Below the pieces are notes generated by a model that was not told the origin of the DNA, did not search any database, and saw only the letters and a list, made by a program, of their open reading frames with translations. A stretch of 64,000 bases of DNA from Embleya sp049739465. GTDB lineage: Bacteria; Actinomycetota; Actinomycetes; Streptomycetales; Streptomycetaceae. Position numbers and translations under genes: made by a program. Shown here one piece after another: positions 26,401 through 34,072 of this stretch. Numbering within the stretch: the first letter of the stretch is position 1; each line of letters begins with the position of its first letter. The stretch spans positions 62,001 to 126,000 of the forward strand of contig NZ_JBMHHY010000005.1 in the NCBI RefSeq assembly GCF_049739465.1, in the 5' to 3' direction.

Positions 26401-29400
26401 CGGCGTGGTGCCCGACCCGGTGGTGGCCGACCCGATCCCGGCGCTGCTGCGCTTCGACGAGTCGTTTGCCGGCCCGGGCGGGATGCCCTTCCGGGTGACC
26501 GCGACCGGTCCGGGCACCACCCCGACGCCGGTTCCGCTCTACCAGCCGCAGCGCGACGGAACCGGCCTGATCACCAAGGTGATCTGGCGCTTCACCGGCT
26601 TCGCCCTGCTGCCGGGCGCCGAACTCAAGATCACCTTCCAGGTCCGACTGGCCCCGGGCGTGCCGGGCGACTCGGTGATCCAGAACATCGCCGGCGCCGG
26701 CTCCGACCAGCGCCCCGACCTGGACTGCGCGCCGGGCTCGGCCCGCGAGGGCAAGGCGGTGGACGACGTCGCCAACTTCGGCAAGGGCACCTACTGCACC
26801 TCGCGCGCCGAGGTGACCACACTGCCCGGCACCGCGTTCGAGGCATCCAAGTGGGTGACCGGCGACCCGAGTCTGGGCCTGTACAACTCGGTCACCCAGA
26901 CCTACGTCCCGCTCGACTCGCCGACCTGCCCGCTGTTCAAGAGCGGCGGCCTCACCTACACGCAGTACCCGTGCACCGCGCTGGTCCAGCCAGGACAACG
27001 TTTCGAATACCTGATCCGCGCGGTGAACACCGGCACCGAACCGGGCAGGAACATCCGCCTCCTGGACGTCTTCCCCTATCGCGGGGACACCGGCGTACTG
27101 CTGGGCAACCAGCAGCGCGGCACCCAGTGGGTCCCGCGCCCGACCCTGACCGGCGCCCCCCAACTGGTCGGCCCCGGCACGCTGAGCACCCGCTACTCCA
27201 CCGTCGCCAACCCGTGCGGCACCACCATCGAGACCCCCAGCCGAGCGTGTGCGCCGGGCAACTGGCAGGACGGCTTCACCCCGGACACCACCGGCGTGGA
27301 GATGGGCGTCGCCTTCGACCCGCTGCTCGCCCCCGGCGGCGAGATCCTGGTCCGGCTGCCGATGGCCTCGCCCGTCGACCTCCAGGAACCGGGCGACCCG
27401 GCGATCGCCTGGAACTCCTTCGCCCACTCCGAGACTGTGGTGCGCAACGGCGCCCCGGAGGAACTCCCGGTCACCGAGCCGCCGAAGGTCGGTATCGGGA
27501 TGCGCTTCGGCAACCTGCGCGTGGACAAGGCGGTCACCGGGCTGCCCGAGGGCCTGCCGCCCGGCCCGTACACGGTCGCCTACCAGTGCACCGTCACCCC
27601 CGCCGGCGGCACGCCGCAGAAGGTCCGCGAGGGCACCTGGCAGATCACCCCGTACACGCCGATGGCACTGGTCGGTGTCCCCGCCGGAGCCACCTGCCGG
27701 GTCTGGGAGACCGACTCCGCCGGCGCGCACAGCCCACACCTGGGCGAGGCCAACGCACTGACCGCGGTGATCACCCCGGCGCGGCCCGACGAAGAGGGCC
27801 AACACCTGGTGATCGCCAACGAGTACACCAAGGCCGGCCTGCGCGTCGAGAAGACCGTCACCGGCGCGGCGGCGGCCGAGGTCGGCACCGGCCCGTTCAC
27901 CATCCGGGTCGACTGCACCCTCGCTGGGCAACGACTCGCCGGATTCCCCAAGGACCTGGTGTTCGACGGCAAGGGCGTGCAGAGCATCGACCAACTGCCC
28001 ACCGGCGCCCAGTGCACCGCGACCGAACCGGTCAACGGCGGGGCGACCACCGTCACGGTGACCGCCACCGACTCCGCAGGCGGCCCGACCGGCACCGCGG
28101 TGGTCGACTCGGTGCCCGGGAAGATGGCGGGCCTGACCGTGGCCGACGACTTCCCGACCGGATCCCTGCGGGTGGTCAAGCAGATCGACGGCCCGGGTGC
28201 GGCGTTCGCCGACCGCACCTTCCGCTTCCGGGTCGCCTGCACCTTCAACGGCAAGCCCGACGCGGTCGTGCGCACCCTCGCGCTCAAGGCCCCCGACCTG
28301 ACCGGACAACTCGACGACCTGCCCGCCGGCAGCGAGTGCATCGTCACCGAGGTGGACCCGGCCGGCGCCGACCAGGCGCCGCCGCCGGTCGGCCCGGTCA
28401 CCGTGCGACCCGGCCCGGACCAGCCCGACACGGTGGTGGTGGGCTTCACCAACACCTTCTCCACCGGCTCGATGACCCTGCACAAGGAGGTCGCCGGCGC
28501 GCCGAGCGACGCGCCGTACGTACGCGATGCGGTGTTCGAGTTCCGGGTCACCTGCATCCGCGAGGCCGAGGGTACGGGCGGTTCGCCGGCCGTGGCCTTC
28601 GTGGTCCGCAAGCGTTACCAGCTCAAGGCCGGGGAGAGCCTGCGGATCCCCGATCTGCCGATCGGCGCGCGCTGTTGGGCCGAGGAGACGGCCACCGGCG
28701 GAGCCGGTACGGTCACCGTCGACCACGGCAGCCACGCCGACGCGGTGATCGTCACCAAGGACGCGCCGGACGTGACGATCACCGCGGTCAACACCTTCGC
28801 CACCGGCAAGCTGCGCCTGGTCAAGCAGGTCGCGGGCGCCGGTGCCGGATTCGCCGCCGACCGGCAGTACACCCTGCTGCTGTCCTGCACCCTGGACACC
28901 GGCGACGGCCGGGTGCTGACCCTGGCCGATCGCCGGCCGTACACCTTCACCGGGGCCGGTGAACGTGATGTCGACCTCGGCTTCCCGCTGCCGACCGGGG
29001 CCCGCTGCTGGGCCACCGAGACGCAGAACGGCGGCGCGAGCACCTGGGCGGTGGACCATCATTCGCCGGACACGGCCGTGGTCGTCGGTACCGACCGGAC
29101 GGTGACGATCACCGCGGTCAACACCTTCGACCAGGGGCAACTCGTGGTCACCAAGAAGGTGACCGGCGCCGCGACCGGGAAGGGTCCCTACACCTTCACC
29201 GTCGACTGTGTCGTGCGCGACCTGGACGGCACGGAGTTGCCGATCGTGCTGCCCGCCGCGGACGCGCGCTTCACGCTGGGCGCCGACCAGAGCCGGACGA
29301 TCGCCGTACCGTCCGGCGCGCGCTGCACGGTCGACGAGGTGGACCGGCCCGCCGACACCGACGTGACTTTTGTGGACACCGATCCGAACCTGCCGCCCGG

Positions 29401-30058
29401 CGTGGTCCAGGTCGGTACGCAGGCAGCGGTGACGGTGACGAACAGCCATCGCGAGGGGCCGCCGCCTACGACGATGCCGCCTACGTCGCCGCCGCCGACT
29501 TCGCAGCCGCCTACCTCGCCGCCGCCGACCACCAACCCGCCGACTTCGCAGCCTCCGACGAGCAAGCCGCCGACGACACCTCCCCCGACGACGCCTCCGC
29601 CGACTTCGCAGCCGCCTACGACGCAGCCGCCGACCACCAACCCGCCGACCACGCAGCCGCCGACGAGCCCGCCGCCCACCTCGCAGCCACCTACGTCGCC
29701 CCCGCCGACGACTCAGCCGCCGACCTGTCCGCCGACGACTCAGCCCCCGACGACTCAGCCCCCGACGTCCGAGTCACCCACCCCCAACCCGCCGACGTGT
29801 CCGCTCGTTCCGCCCACGGGACCCGCGGAGTCCGGTCAACCCACCAAGTCGGCCAAGCCCACCCACCCGCATCCGCACCCGACACCGTCCACCACCCCGC
29901 CCGCCGGCGGGGCGAACCCGAGCGGACCCGGGCCCAAGCCCCTCCCGGGCACCGGCGTCGGACTCTCCCCGGTCCTGCTCGCGACCTTCGCCGTAGCGCT
30001 GACGGGTATCGGCTTCGTGCTGATCCGAGTCGGCATCCGGAGGCGGAAGCAGAAGTAG
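23483..30058 (+). CDS. Giant sortase-anchored surface protein with DUF11/DUF5979-like repeats
   Basis: This is a 2191-residue secreted wall protein. The N-terminus has an Arg/hydrophobic signal peptide (cut near residues 33-36, GRAAAD). Residues 45-1340 form a series of beta-rich, DUF11-like modules with repeated openings such as ITKQW, AASKEF, IRQSK, IQKSL, LAVTKTPD and FEASKW. Six DUF5979-like repeats begin near residues 1345, 1453, 1562, 1664, 1777 and 1887 with LRVVKQ/LRVEKTVTG-type strands, often closed by conserved Cys-containing turns. Residues 1994-2110 are a PPTTQPPTS linker. Then come HPHPHP, the sortase motif LPGTG (2154-2158), a membrane segment and RRRKQK. The ATG has GAGG upstream. 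A role in adhesion or aerial surface structure is likely but unproven. Confidence 0.9.
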   Translation: MRVHPRLFVGCLVLVAAMVAGLFALPWQGGRAAADDGSKPAARKVVAVDAVVGIQKKVTGATMPLEPGTVFSYELTASCSSLTTSCVNASVEDVLPAGFDITSLPKTTDTRTVNYDPATRRLVITFTEPLPSPPAPAGSTGLPAGASRNLSIALRVPQETTFQDGAKITNTATIKADNADPAQASADVTVRIPREVRPITTKQWADGAAVAQSHAQSTITLGVRNASSTSAQVGTLTVEDAGPATFDNFDLVGVGPVDRFPAGADQVRALVCTKPVGSPCTDAEYLPGPLGLGPDVPLPPGVAPGQVTGVRLEFSNSTGAVLPYDPTGGTVRLRLVLRDTLRSTGEPLNPATRKTVANCATTTAQDPVAGAVTSPPACANFDILPNIATVAASKEFFSDTNGDFVADGAAVFGTRAPVTIIASATNTASFPVASLTITEPSATAVSEFDKVDVSKYRIDFPRGATGGTLTVTCRDGSTPTPVPLSRPPDRQVLPTTGCPNGGPPSRVSVTFVGTDAAGHGTIVPNATGALALHGTLNAKVDQSNAQNGVANCADAAASNPVDGSGDGASTACQALPLESPRTDIRQSKSADQNELPPGKPVTFTLDLANEGNGALVQPSITDPPDPTATGTIFDIAQLTSLSVRYRYPSGLPVVLEVYDPAASAWVPYNADDAALLARARGVRGRVDGELPSRGRLILDVTVLRRDGVPDGQAIHNCMQIASAGTPIGGPACTATDTTTAPARTGGSIQKSLAPSTVARPLPGVPRQEVDLRIRAENNGNINLKQLVVTDNDVNFSDATDLVRIAGVSFPPGANQVRVDACTTGCAGPTPTWINGTVTNSETPALPTGVNAADVRGLRFTFSSSRGGYDLTPGSNYPPDGVCPQATVCLKVTARETLRSNPATKVPDTLSDTAQAAGESTLQPPGGLFPFGDSTATLTLQEGTAQLAVTKTPDSRIGPGETAPFTITVRNTGTGVVPDPVVADPIPALLRFDESFAGPGGMPFRVTATGPGTTPTPVPLYQPQRDGTGLITKVIWRFTGFALLPGAELKITFQVRLAPGVPGDSVIQNIAGAGSDQRPDLDCAPGSAREGKAVDDVANFGKGTYCTSRAEVTTLPGTAFEASKWVTGDPSLGLYNSVTQTYVPLDSPTCPLFKSGGLTYTQYPCTALVQPGQRFEYLIRAVNTGTEPGRNIRLLDVFPYRGDTGVLLGNQQRGTQWVPRPTLTGAPQLVGPGTLSTRYSTVANPCGTTIETPSRACAPGNWQDGFTPDTTGVEMGVAFDPLLAPGGEILVRLPMASPVDLQEPGDPAIAWNSFAHSETVVRNGAPEELPVTEPPKVGIGMRFGNLRVDKAVTGLPEGLPPGPYTVAYQCTVTPAGGTPQKVREGTWQITPYTPMALVGVPAGATCRVWETDSAGAHSPHLGEANALTAVITPARPDEEGQHLVIANEYTKAGLRVEKTVTGAAAAEVGTGPFTIRVDCTLAGQRLAGFPKDLVFDGKGVQSIDQLPTGAQCTATEPVNGGATTVTVTATDSAGGPTGTAVVDSVPGKMAGLTVADDFPTGSLRVVKQIDGPGAAFADRTFRFRVACTFNGKPDAVVRTLALKAPDLTGQLDDLPAGSECIVTEVDPAGADQAPPPVGPVTVRPGPDQPDTVVVGFTNTFSTGSMTLHKEVAGAPSDAPYVRDAVFEFRVTCIREAEGTGGSPAVAFVVRKRYQLKAGESLRIPDLPIGARCWAEETATGGAGTVTVDHGSHADAVIVTKDAPDVTITAVNTFATGKLRLVKQVAGAGAGFAADRQYTLLLSCTLDTGDGRVLTLADRRPYTFTGAGERDVDLGFPLPTGARCWATETQNGGASTWAVDHHSPDTAVVVGTDRTVTITAVNTFDQGQLVVTKKVTGAATGKGPYTFTVDCVVRDLDGTELPIVLPAADARFTLGADQSRTIAVPSGARCTVDEVDRPADTDVTFVDTDPNLPPGVVQVGTQAAVTVTNSHREGPPPTTMPPTSPPPTSQPPTSPPPTTNPPTSQPPTSKPPTTPPPTTPPPTSQPPTTQPPTTNPPTTQPPTSPPPTSQPPTSPPPTTQPPTCPPTTQPPTTQPPTSESPTPNPPTCPLVPPTGPAESGQPTKSAKPTHPHPHPTPSTTPPAGGANPSGPGPKPLPGTGVGLSPVLLATFAVALTGIGFVLIRVGIRRRKQK
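29461..29810 (+). repeat. Pro-Thr-rich tandem repeat coding for a wall-spanning linker
   Basis: Imperfect 12- and 15-bp units coding PPTT, PPTS, SQPPT and NPPT repeat about 25-30 times inside the surface-protein gene. Such linkers carry the adhesive domains out through the peptidoglycan. Copy number may vary between strains. Confidence 0.85.
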
Positions 30059-30082
30059 GCCGCCGGGTCTGATCAAGCCCCC

Positions 30083-30115
30083 GCGGCGGGCGCCGGAACC
30101 ATCGGTGCCCGCCGC
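30083..30115. terminator. Hairpin terminator after the surface-protein gene
   Basis: The arms GCGGCGGGC and GCCCGCCGC form a perfect 9-bp stem with a further CCG/CGG inside. It lies 25 bp after the stop codon and between convergent genes. A direct repeat GTGCGACCGACCCC follows (30126-30153). Confidence 0.75.
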
Positions 30116-30159
30116 AGGGTCGATCCGTGCGACCGACCCCGTGCGACCGACCCCGTGCG

Positions 30160-30858
30160 TTACCGCCGGTGACTCACCGCGCGCGCCAGGAACGCGTCCA
30201 CCAGCCCGGCGGCCCGCTCCCGGGCCCCGTCCGGCACCAGGCGCAGTTCGGCGAGATCCAGATCGAGCTCGGCGGCCTGCACGTCGCCGCCGTGGTCCAG
30301 CCACGCGCCCGCGACGTCCGGGGTGACCTCCGGATGGAACTGCACGCCGAGCGAGCGACCCACCACATACGCCTGCGGGCCGATCGGCGAGCGGGCGATC
30401 TCCCGGCCGCCCGGCGGCACGGTGAAGCGGTCGAAGTGCCACTGGTACCAGGGCCCGGCGGGGATCAGGCCCGGGTCGTCGGTCTCGATCGAATGTTGCC
30501 CGATCTCGTACATCGGGGCTCGCTCGACCCGCCCGCCGAGTGCCGCGCTCAGCGCCTGGGCGCCGAAGCAGATCCCGAGTATCGGTATGTCCGCCCGGAA
30601 CGCCGCGCGCAGCAGCGCCAGCTCGTCGCCGATCCAGCTACCTATGGTCGCGGTGTCGTAGACCGACCACGGCGCGCCCAGCGGCACCACCACGTCGAAG
30701 TCCGCCGGATCGGGGAAGGTGACCCGTACGTCGGGGGAGTAGAACCGCTCCTCGGGTACGACCGTCACCTCGTGCAGTTCGTAGCCGCGCTCGACCAGTC
30801 GTTCGCCCACGTATCCGGCGTGCGAAGGATGGTCGTGGCGAATGATCAAGGCACGCAT
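30160..30858 (-). CDS. Class I glutamine amidotransferase-like protein (GMP synthase-like)
   Basis: This is a 232-residue stand-alone class I amidotransferase domain. The nucleophile is C97 in ILGICFGAQALSAALGG, and the catalytic His-x-Glu is in LGVQFHPEVTPD. Stand-alone relatives include gamma-glutamyl-amide hydrolases such as those next to aniline gamma-glutamylation genes. It is not fused to a synthetase, so ammonia transfer is unlikely. Its start ATG gives MRALIIRHD; the ribosome site is weak. The promoter carries the shared palindrome (30923-30938), placing it in the catabolic regulon as a second possible gamma-glutamyl hydrolase beside the PuuD-like protein. Confidence 0.85.
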   Translation of the reverse strand: MRALIIRHDHPSHAGYVGERLVERGYELHEVTVVPEERFYSPDVRVTFPDPADFDVVVPLGAPWSVYDTATIGSWIGDELALLRAAFRADIPILGICFGAQALSAALGGRVERAPMYEIGQHSIETDDPGLIPAGPWYQWHFDRFTVPPGGREIARSPIGPQAYVVGRSLGVQFHPEVTPDVAGAWLDHGGDVQAAELDLDLAELRLVPDGARERAAGLVDAFLARAVSHRR

Positions 30859-30922
30859 CGAAACCCGGCTTTCCGTCCACGAACGGGCTCGACCTTGACC
30901 CCGACTCGACCCGACTCGCAAA

Positions 30923-31011
30923 AATTTGATCCCAAACGATAGGCACGGCTCGGCCGACATCGCAAGGTCTTGTGATGCTGGGGTCCGGTCCATATCGTTT
31001 GGCCTCAAATA
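30923..31011. promoter_or_regulatory. Two operator-like palindromes between the amidotransferase and amidohydrolase-remnant genes
   Basis: Site 30923-30938 reads AATTTG-ATCC-CAAACG and site 30996-31011 reads CGTTTG-GCCT-CAAATA. They are the fourth pair of the shared motif and lie 64 and 51 bp from the two divergent start codons. Confidence 0.72.
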
Positions 31012-31062
31012 ATATCGGGTGAGCGTGCCCCGGTGTCCGTCCGACAACCCACGGAGACCCGT

Positions 31063-31590
31063 ATGCCGGTCGATGCCGATCTGGTCCTGAGCAACGGCCG
31101 CGTCCTCACCGTGGACGCCGCGTTCACCGTCGCCGAGGCACTCGCGGTGCGCGCCGGTCGGCTCGTCGCGGTCGGCTCGGACGCCGAGATCCGGCCGCTG
31201 ATCGGCCCCGACACCGAGGTGATCGACCTGGCCGGGCGCACCGCGCTGCCCGGGATCAACGACTCGCACCTGCACGCGTGCGCGTTCGGCGCCACCCGGC
31301 CACCGCTCGCGGTCGACGTGTCCCACCCCGCCGCCGGCTCGATCGCCGACGTGGCCGCCGCCGCCCGGCACGCGCAAAGCCTGCCCCCGGACGCGTGGGT
31401 GATCGGGAACGGCTGGGACATCGGCTACGTCCCCGACGGCGACCTGATTGCCGCCGAGGCACACAAGATCCCCGAACTCACCGTCGCCTCACCGTGTACA
31501 CGGCCGAATAGGACCGGACTTCGCACCCCCTCACACCGCGAATCCCACCACAGTGAAAGGCAGGACCCACCATGCCCGCACCACGCCTGA
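31063..31590 (+). pseudogene. Truncated amidohydrolase (YtcJ-like), N-terminal part only
   Basis: The first 140 or so residues match the start of metal-dependent amidohydrolases: ADLVLSNGRVLTVDAAF, LAVRAGRLVAVGSDAEI, and the metal site LPGINDSHLHACAFG. Intact relatives are about 500-550 residues, but here similarity stops near 31490. The frame then ends as low-complexity sequence overlapping the next gene. The barrel and the remaining metal ligands are missing, so the product cannot be active. An internal deletion joining the start of this gene to the next gene's leader is the simplest explanation. The ATG has GGAGA upstream and sits under the shared palindrome promoter. Confidence 0.75.
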
Positions 31591-32501
31591 TCCTGGTGCT
31601 CAGCGAGAACTGGACGCTGACCGATCCACACGACCTGCCCGCCCTGGTCCGGATGGCGGTCGAGGCGGAGGACGCCGGCTTCGATGGCGTCATGGTCAGC
31701 GAGCACATCGTGCTCGGCCCCGGCGCGGACGCGAACGGGCTGATGGCCAACCCGCGCGAATACGCGCTGCCCGGCAACCAGGACCCGGCCACGCCGTGGC
31801 CCAACTCGCTGCTCCTGCTGGCCGCGATCGCCGCGCGGACCAGCCGGGTGCGGCTGATCGCGGCCGGGGTGATCGCGCCGCTGCGCCATCCGCTCGCGCT
31901 GGCCCAGCAGTTGGCCACGCTCGATCTGCTCGCCGAGGGGCGTTTGGTGGCGCAGCCGATCGTGAGTTGGCATCGGCCCGAATACGCCGCGCTCGGCGTC
32001 CCGTTCGAGCGGCGCGGGCGGCTCCTGGACGAGCACCTGGCCGCGTGGGAGGTGCTGTGGCGGGACACCCCGGCCTCCTTCGCCGGCGAGCACTACCGCT
32101 TCACCGACGCCTACCTGGTGCCCAAGCCCTACCGCCCGTCCGGCCCGCGGTTGTGGGTGGGCGGCAGCTCGGTACACGACGCGCTGCTGCGCCGGCTGGT
32201 CCGCTACGGCCACGGGTTCCACCCGCTCGGGCAGCCCACCGACGCGGAACTCACCCGCCTGCGCACCGAGTTGCTTGCCGCCGGCCGCGACCCGGAAGCC
32301 CTGGAAATGGTCGGCGGAATCCGCCCCACCTTCCCGGACGCGCACCGCCCCGCCCCGATCGCCCCCGCCCTGGAGACAATCCCCGAACAAATGGCCCGCG
32401 GCTTCACCACGATCTGCGTCAAACCCTCGCAGTACACCGACGACCCGGCCGGCGTGGGCCCCCTGTGCCGCGAGATCGTCCGACGGGTCGCCGGGATGTA
32501 G
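31572..32501 (+). CDS. LLM-class F420-dependent oxidoreductase
   Basis: This is a 309-residue luciferase-like (beta/alpha)8 protein. Typical segments are AVEAEDAGFDGVMVSEHIVLGP, LAAIAARTSRVRLIAAGVIAPLRHP, LAQQLATLDLLAEGRL and PRLWVGGSS, as in actinobacterial TIGR03619-type F420-dependent enzymes. Cofactor choice (F420 or FMN) is inferred from the subgroup. It lies downstream of the truncated amidohydrolase and may be read from the same palindrome-controlled promoter, so it may act in the same catabolic regulon. The reaction is unknown. Confidence 0.85.
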   Translation: MPAPRLILVLSENWTLTDPHDLPALVRMAVEAEDAGFDGVMVSEHIVLGPGADANGLMANPREYALPGNQDPATPWPNSLLLLAAIAARTSRVRLIAAGVIAPLRHPLALAQQLATLDLLAEGRLVAQPIVSWHRPEYAALGVPFERRGRLLDEHLAAWEVLWRDTPASFAGEHYRFTDAYLVPKPYRPSGPRLWVGGSSVHDALLRRLVRYGHGFHPLGQPTDAELTRLRTELLAAGRDPEALEMVGGIRPTFPDAHRPAPIAPALETIPEQMARGFTTICVKPSQYTDDPAGVGPLCREIVRRVAGM

Positions 32502-32636
32502 GGGGTGCCCGACGCCGCACACATGATGGGGCTCGAACAGCCCGACCCGGTCGCCGACGCGCCGGCCTCGTTCCTGCCGAAATCCTGGGCGGGATATGGG
32601 TTTTGCCGATCCGACGGCCGGGCTACCGTGAAGGAC

Positions 32637-33068
32637 ATGGCGGCGGAGTGGTGGTCCATCGAGGTATTCGACGCCGGGACGTCGGCCCGGTCGTGGCAGG
32701 TTGCCTCCGCCGATCCGCCGATCCGCCGATCCGCCGATCCGCCGATCCGCCGATCCGCCGATCCGCCGGCGGCCTCGGCGCTGACCGCCGGTGCGCTGAT
32801 GTGGCAGTGGCGGACACATTCGAGGGGCCTGGTCTTCGAGATCTCCTTCCGGGACGAGGCCGACTGGCAGGCGTGGCGCGCGCTGCCGGCCGTGCGGGCG
32901 GCGCTGGACGCGGTGCCCGACCCGATCGCGGGCCTGCACATCCATCGAGGCCGAGGTGGCGCCGCCGGCGAGTACGTCCCGCGCCGCCCCCGCCCGGCGC
33001 CGAGCGCGGCGGCGGTCGAACTCCCGGAGGACGACCCACCCCGCCGCTCGAACTCGGCGCACTGGTGA
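32637..33068 (+). CDS. Small conserved hypothetical protein with an in-gene 8-bp repeat tract
   Basis: This is about 143 residues. It opens with MAAEWWSIEVFDAG, and after the tract runs GALMWQWRTHSRGLVFEISFRDEADWQAWRALPAVRAALDAVP, a pattern I recall from small Streptomyces proteins of unknown function. Between them the gene carries seven copies of an 8-bp unit that code for SADPPIRR repeats. Because 8 is not a multiple of 3, gain or loss of one unit would shift the frame. The start is uncertain: GTG 32628 and GTG 32505 are also in frame, and no candidate has a good ribosome site. Confidence 0.6.
   Translation: MAAEWWSIEVFDAGTSARSWQVASADPPIRRSADPPIRRSADPPAASALTAGALMWQWRTHSRGLVFEISFRDEADWQAWRALPAVRAALDAVPDPIAGLHIHRGRGGAAGEYVPRRPRPAPSAAAVELPEDDPPRRSNSAHW
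32709..32764 (+). repeat. Seven perfect tandem copies of GCCGATCC
   Basis: The 8-bp unit GCCGATCC is repeated seven times without error, then GCCG. It is inside a coding frame. Perfect identity suggests recent or ongoing slippage. Such non-triplet tracts act as on/off switches in other bacteria. Confidence 0.95.
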
Positions 33069-33095
33069 CCGAGTCCCCGACGCCCCCCTAGGGCC

Positions 33096-33129
33096 CGACA
33101 CCGAACCGGGCGAACGCGCTTCGGTGTCG
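33096..33129. terminator. Bidirectional hairpin terminator
   Basis: The arms CGACACCGAA and TTCGGTGTCG (10 bp, perfect) enclose a 14-base loop between two convergent genes. The right end is just before the SDR stop codon. Confidence 0.8.
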
Positions 33130-33133
33130 CCGG

Positions 33134-34039
33134 CTACACGGAGGCGGTTCGGAAGTAGTGGTCCTGGTCCAGGTCTTCGAGCAGGCCGGGGTGGGTGGGC
33201 TGCCAGCCCAGGAGTTTGCGGGTCAGGGTGCTGGAGGTCGGGATGTCGGTGGCGAAGAACGTGCCGAGCCAGCCGAAGTGTTCGGTCGCCTGCTCGGGGG
33301 CGATGGCGGCCACCGGGACGTCGAGTCGGCGGCCGATCAGCTCGGCGATGGTGCGGGTCGGGACTCCTTCGTCCGCGACGCCGTGCAGCACGGATCCGGC
33401 CGGCGCCTGCTCGACCGCGAGCCGGAACAGCCGTGCGGCGTCGAAGCGGTGCGCCGCCGGCCAGCGGTTCGATCCGTCGCCGACGTAGGCGGAGACACCC
33501 TTGGCCCGGGCGATGTCGATCAGCGCCGGCACGAAGGCGTGATCGCCCTCGCCGTGCACCGACGGGGGCAGGCGCAGTACGGCGGAGCGCACACCGCGCG
33601 TGGCGAGGTCCAGGGTGACCCGCGCCGCCGCGGCGCGCACCGCGCCGGGTGCGGCGGGGTCGGGCTGGTCACGCTCGGTGGCGATCCCCTCGTGGGCGAG
33701 ACCCAGCGTCCCGGAGGCGACGACCAGGGGCCGATCGGAGCCCTCCAGCGCGGCGCCGAGCGTTTCGATGGCCCGCACGTCGATGCGCGCCGAGTCCGGC
33801 ATCCGGGAGAAGTCGTGGACGTAGGCGAGGTGGATGACGCCGTCGGAGTCGTCCGCGCCGGCCCGCAGGCTGTCGAGGTCTTCGAGGTCGCCGCGCCGTA
33901 CCTCGGCCCCGGCGGCGACCAGCGCCTGCGCGGCCCCGTCGGAGCGGGCCAGGCCGACGACCTTGTGGCCCGCGCCGATGAGTTCGGGAACGACGGCGGA
34001 ACCGATGAAGCCGGAGGCGCCGGTGACGAAAACACGCAT
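33134..34039 (-). CDS. NAD(P)-dependent SDR/epimerase-like protein
   Basis: This is a 301-residue atypical short-chain dehydrogenase. The Rossmann motif is GASGFIG at residues 7-13, followed by a cofactor-selecting loop ARSDGAAQAL and GDLEDLDSL. It lacks a clear YxxxK catalytic pair at the usual place, as many NAD-binding epimerase-like proteins do. The end (WLGTFFATDIPTSSTLTRKLLGWQPTHPGLLEDL) matches the family often found next to TetR regulators. It is divergent from the TetR gene, with two long palindromes between, so it is almost certainly that repressor's target. Confidence 0.85.
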   Translation of the reverse strand: MRVFVTGASGFIGSAVVPELIGAGHKVVGLARSDGAAQALVAAGAEVRRGDLEDLDSLRAGADDSDGVIHLAYVHDFSRMPDSARIDVRAIETLGAALEGSDRPLVVASGTLGLAHEGIATERDQPDPAAPGAVRAAAARVTLDLATRGVRSAVLRLPPSVHGEGDHAFVPALIDIARAKGVSAYVGDGSNRWPAAHRFDAARLFRLAVEQAPAGSVLHGVADEGVPTRTIAELIGRRLDVPVAAIAPEQATEHFGWLGTFFATDIPTSSTLTRKLLGWQPTHPGLLEDLDQDHYFRTASV

Positions 34040-34072
34040 GGGAGGAACTCCAAGCGATGGTCGGGAGACAGG

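Noticed and set aside
23483..30058. Very long open frames antisense to and out of frame with the surface-protein gene (over 1500 residues each)
   Set aside because: Their translations are low-complexity Arg/Gly/Ala/His strings with no family similarity; in GC-rich DNA stop codons are rare in these frames.
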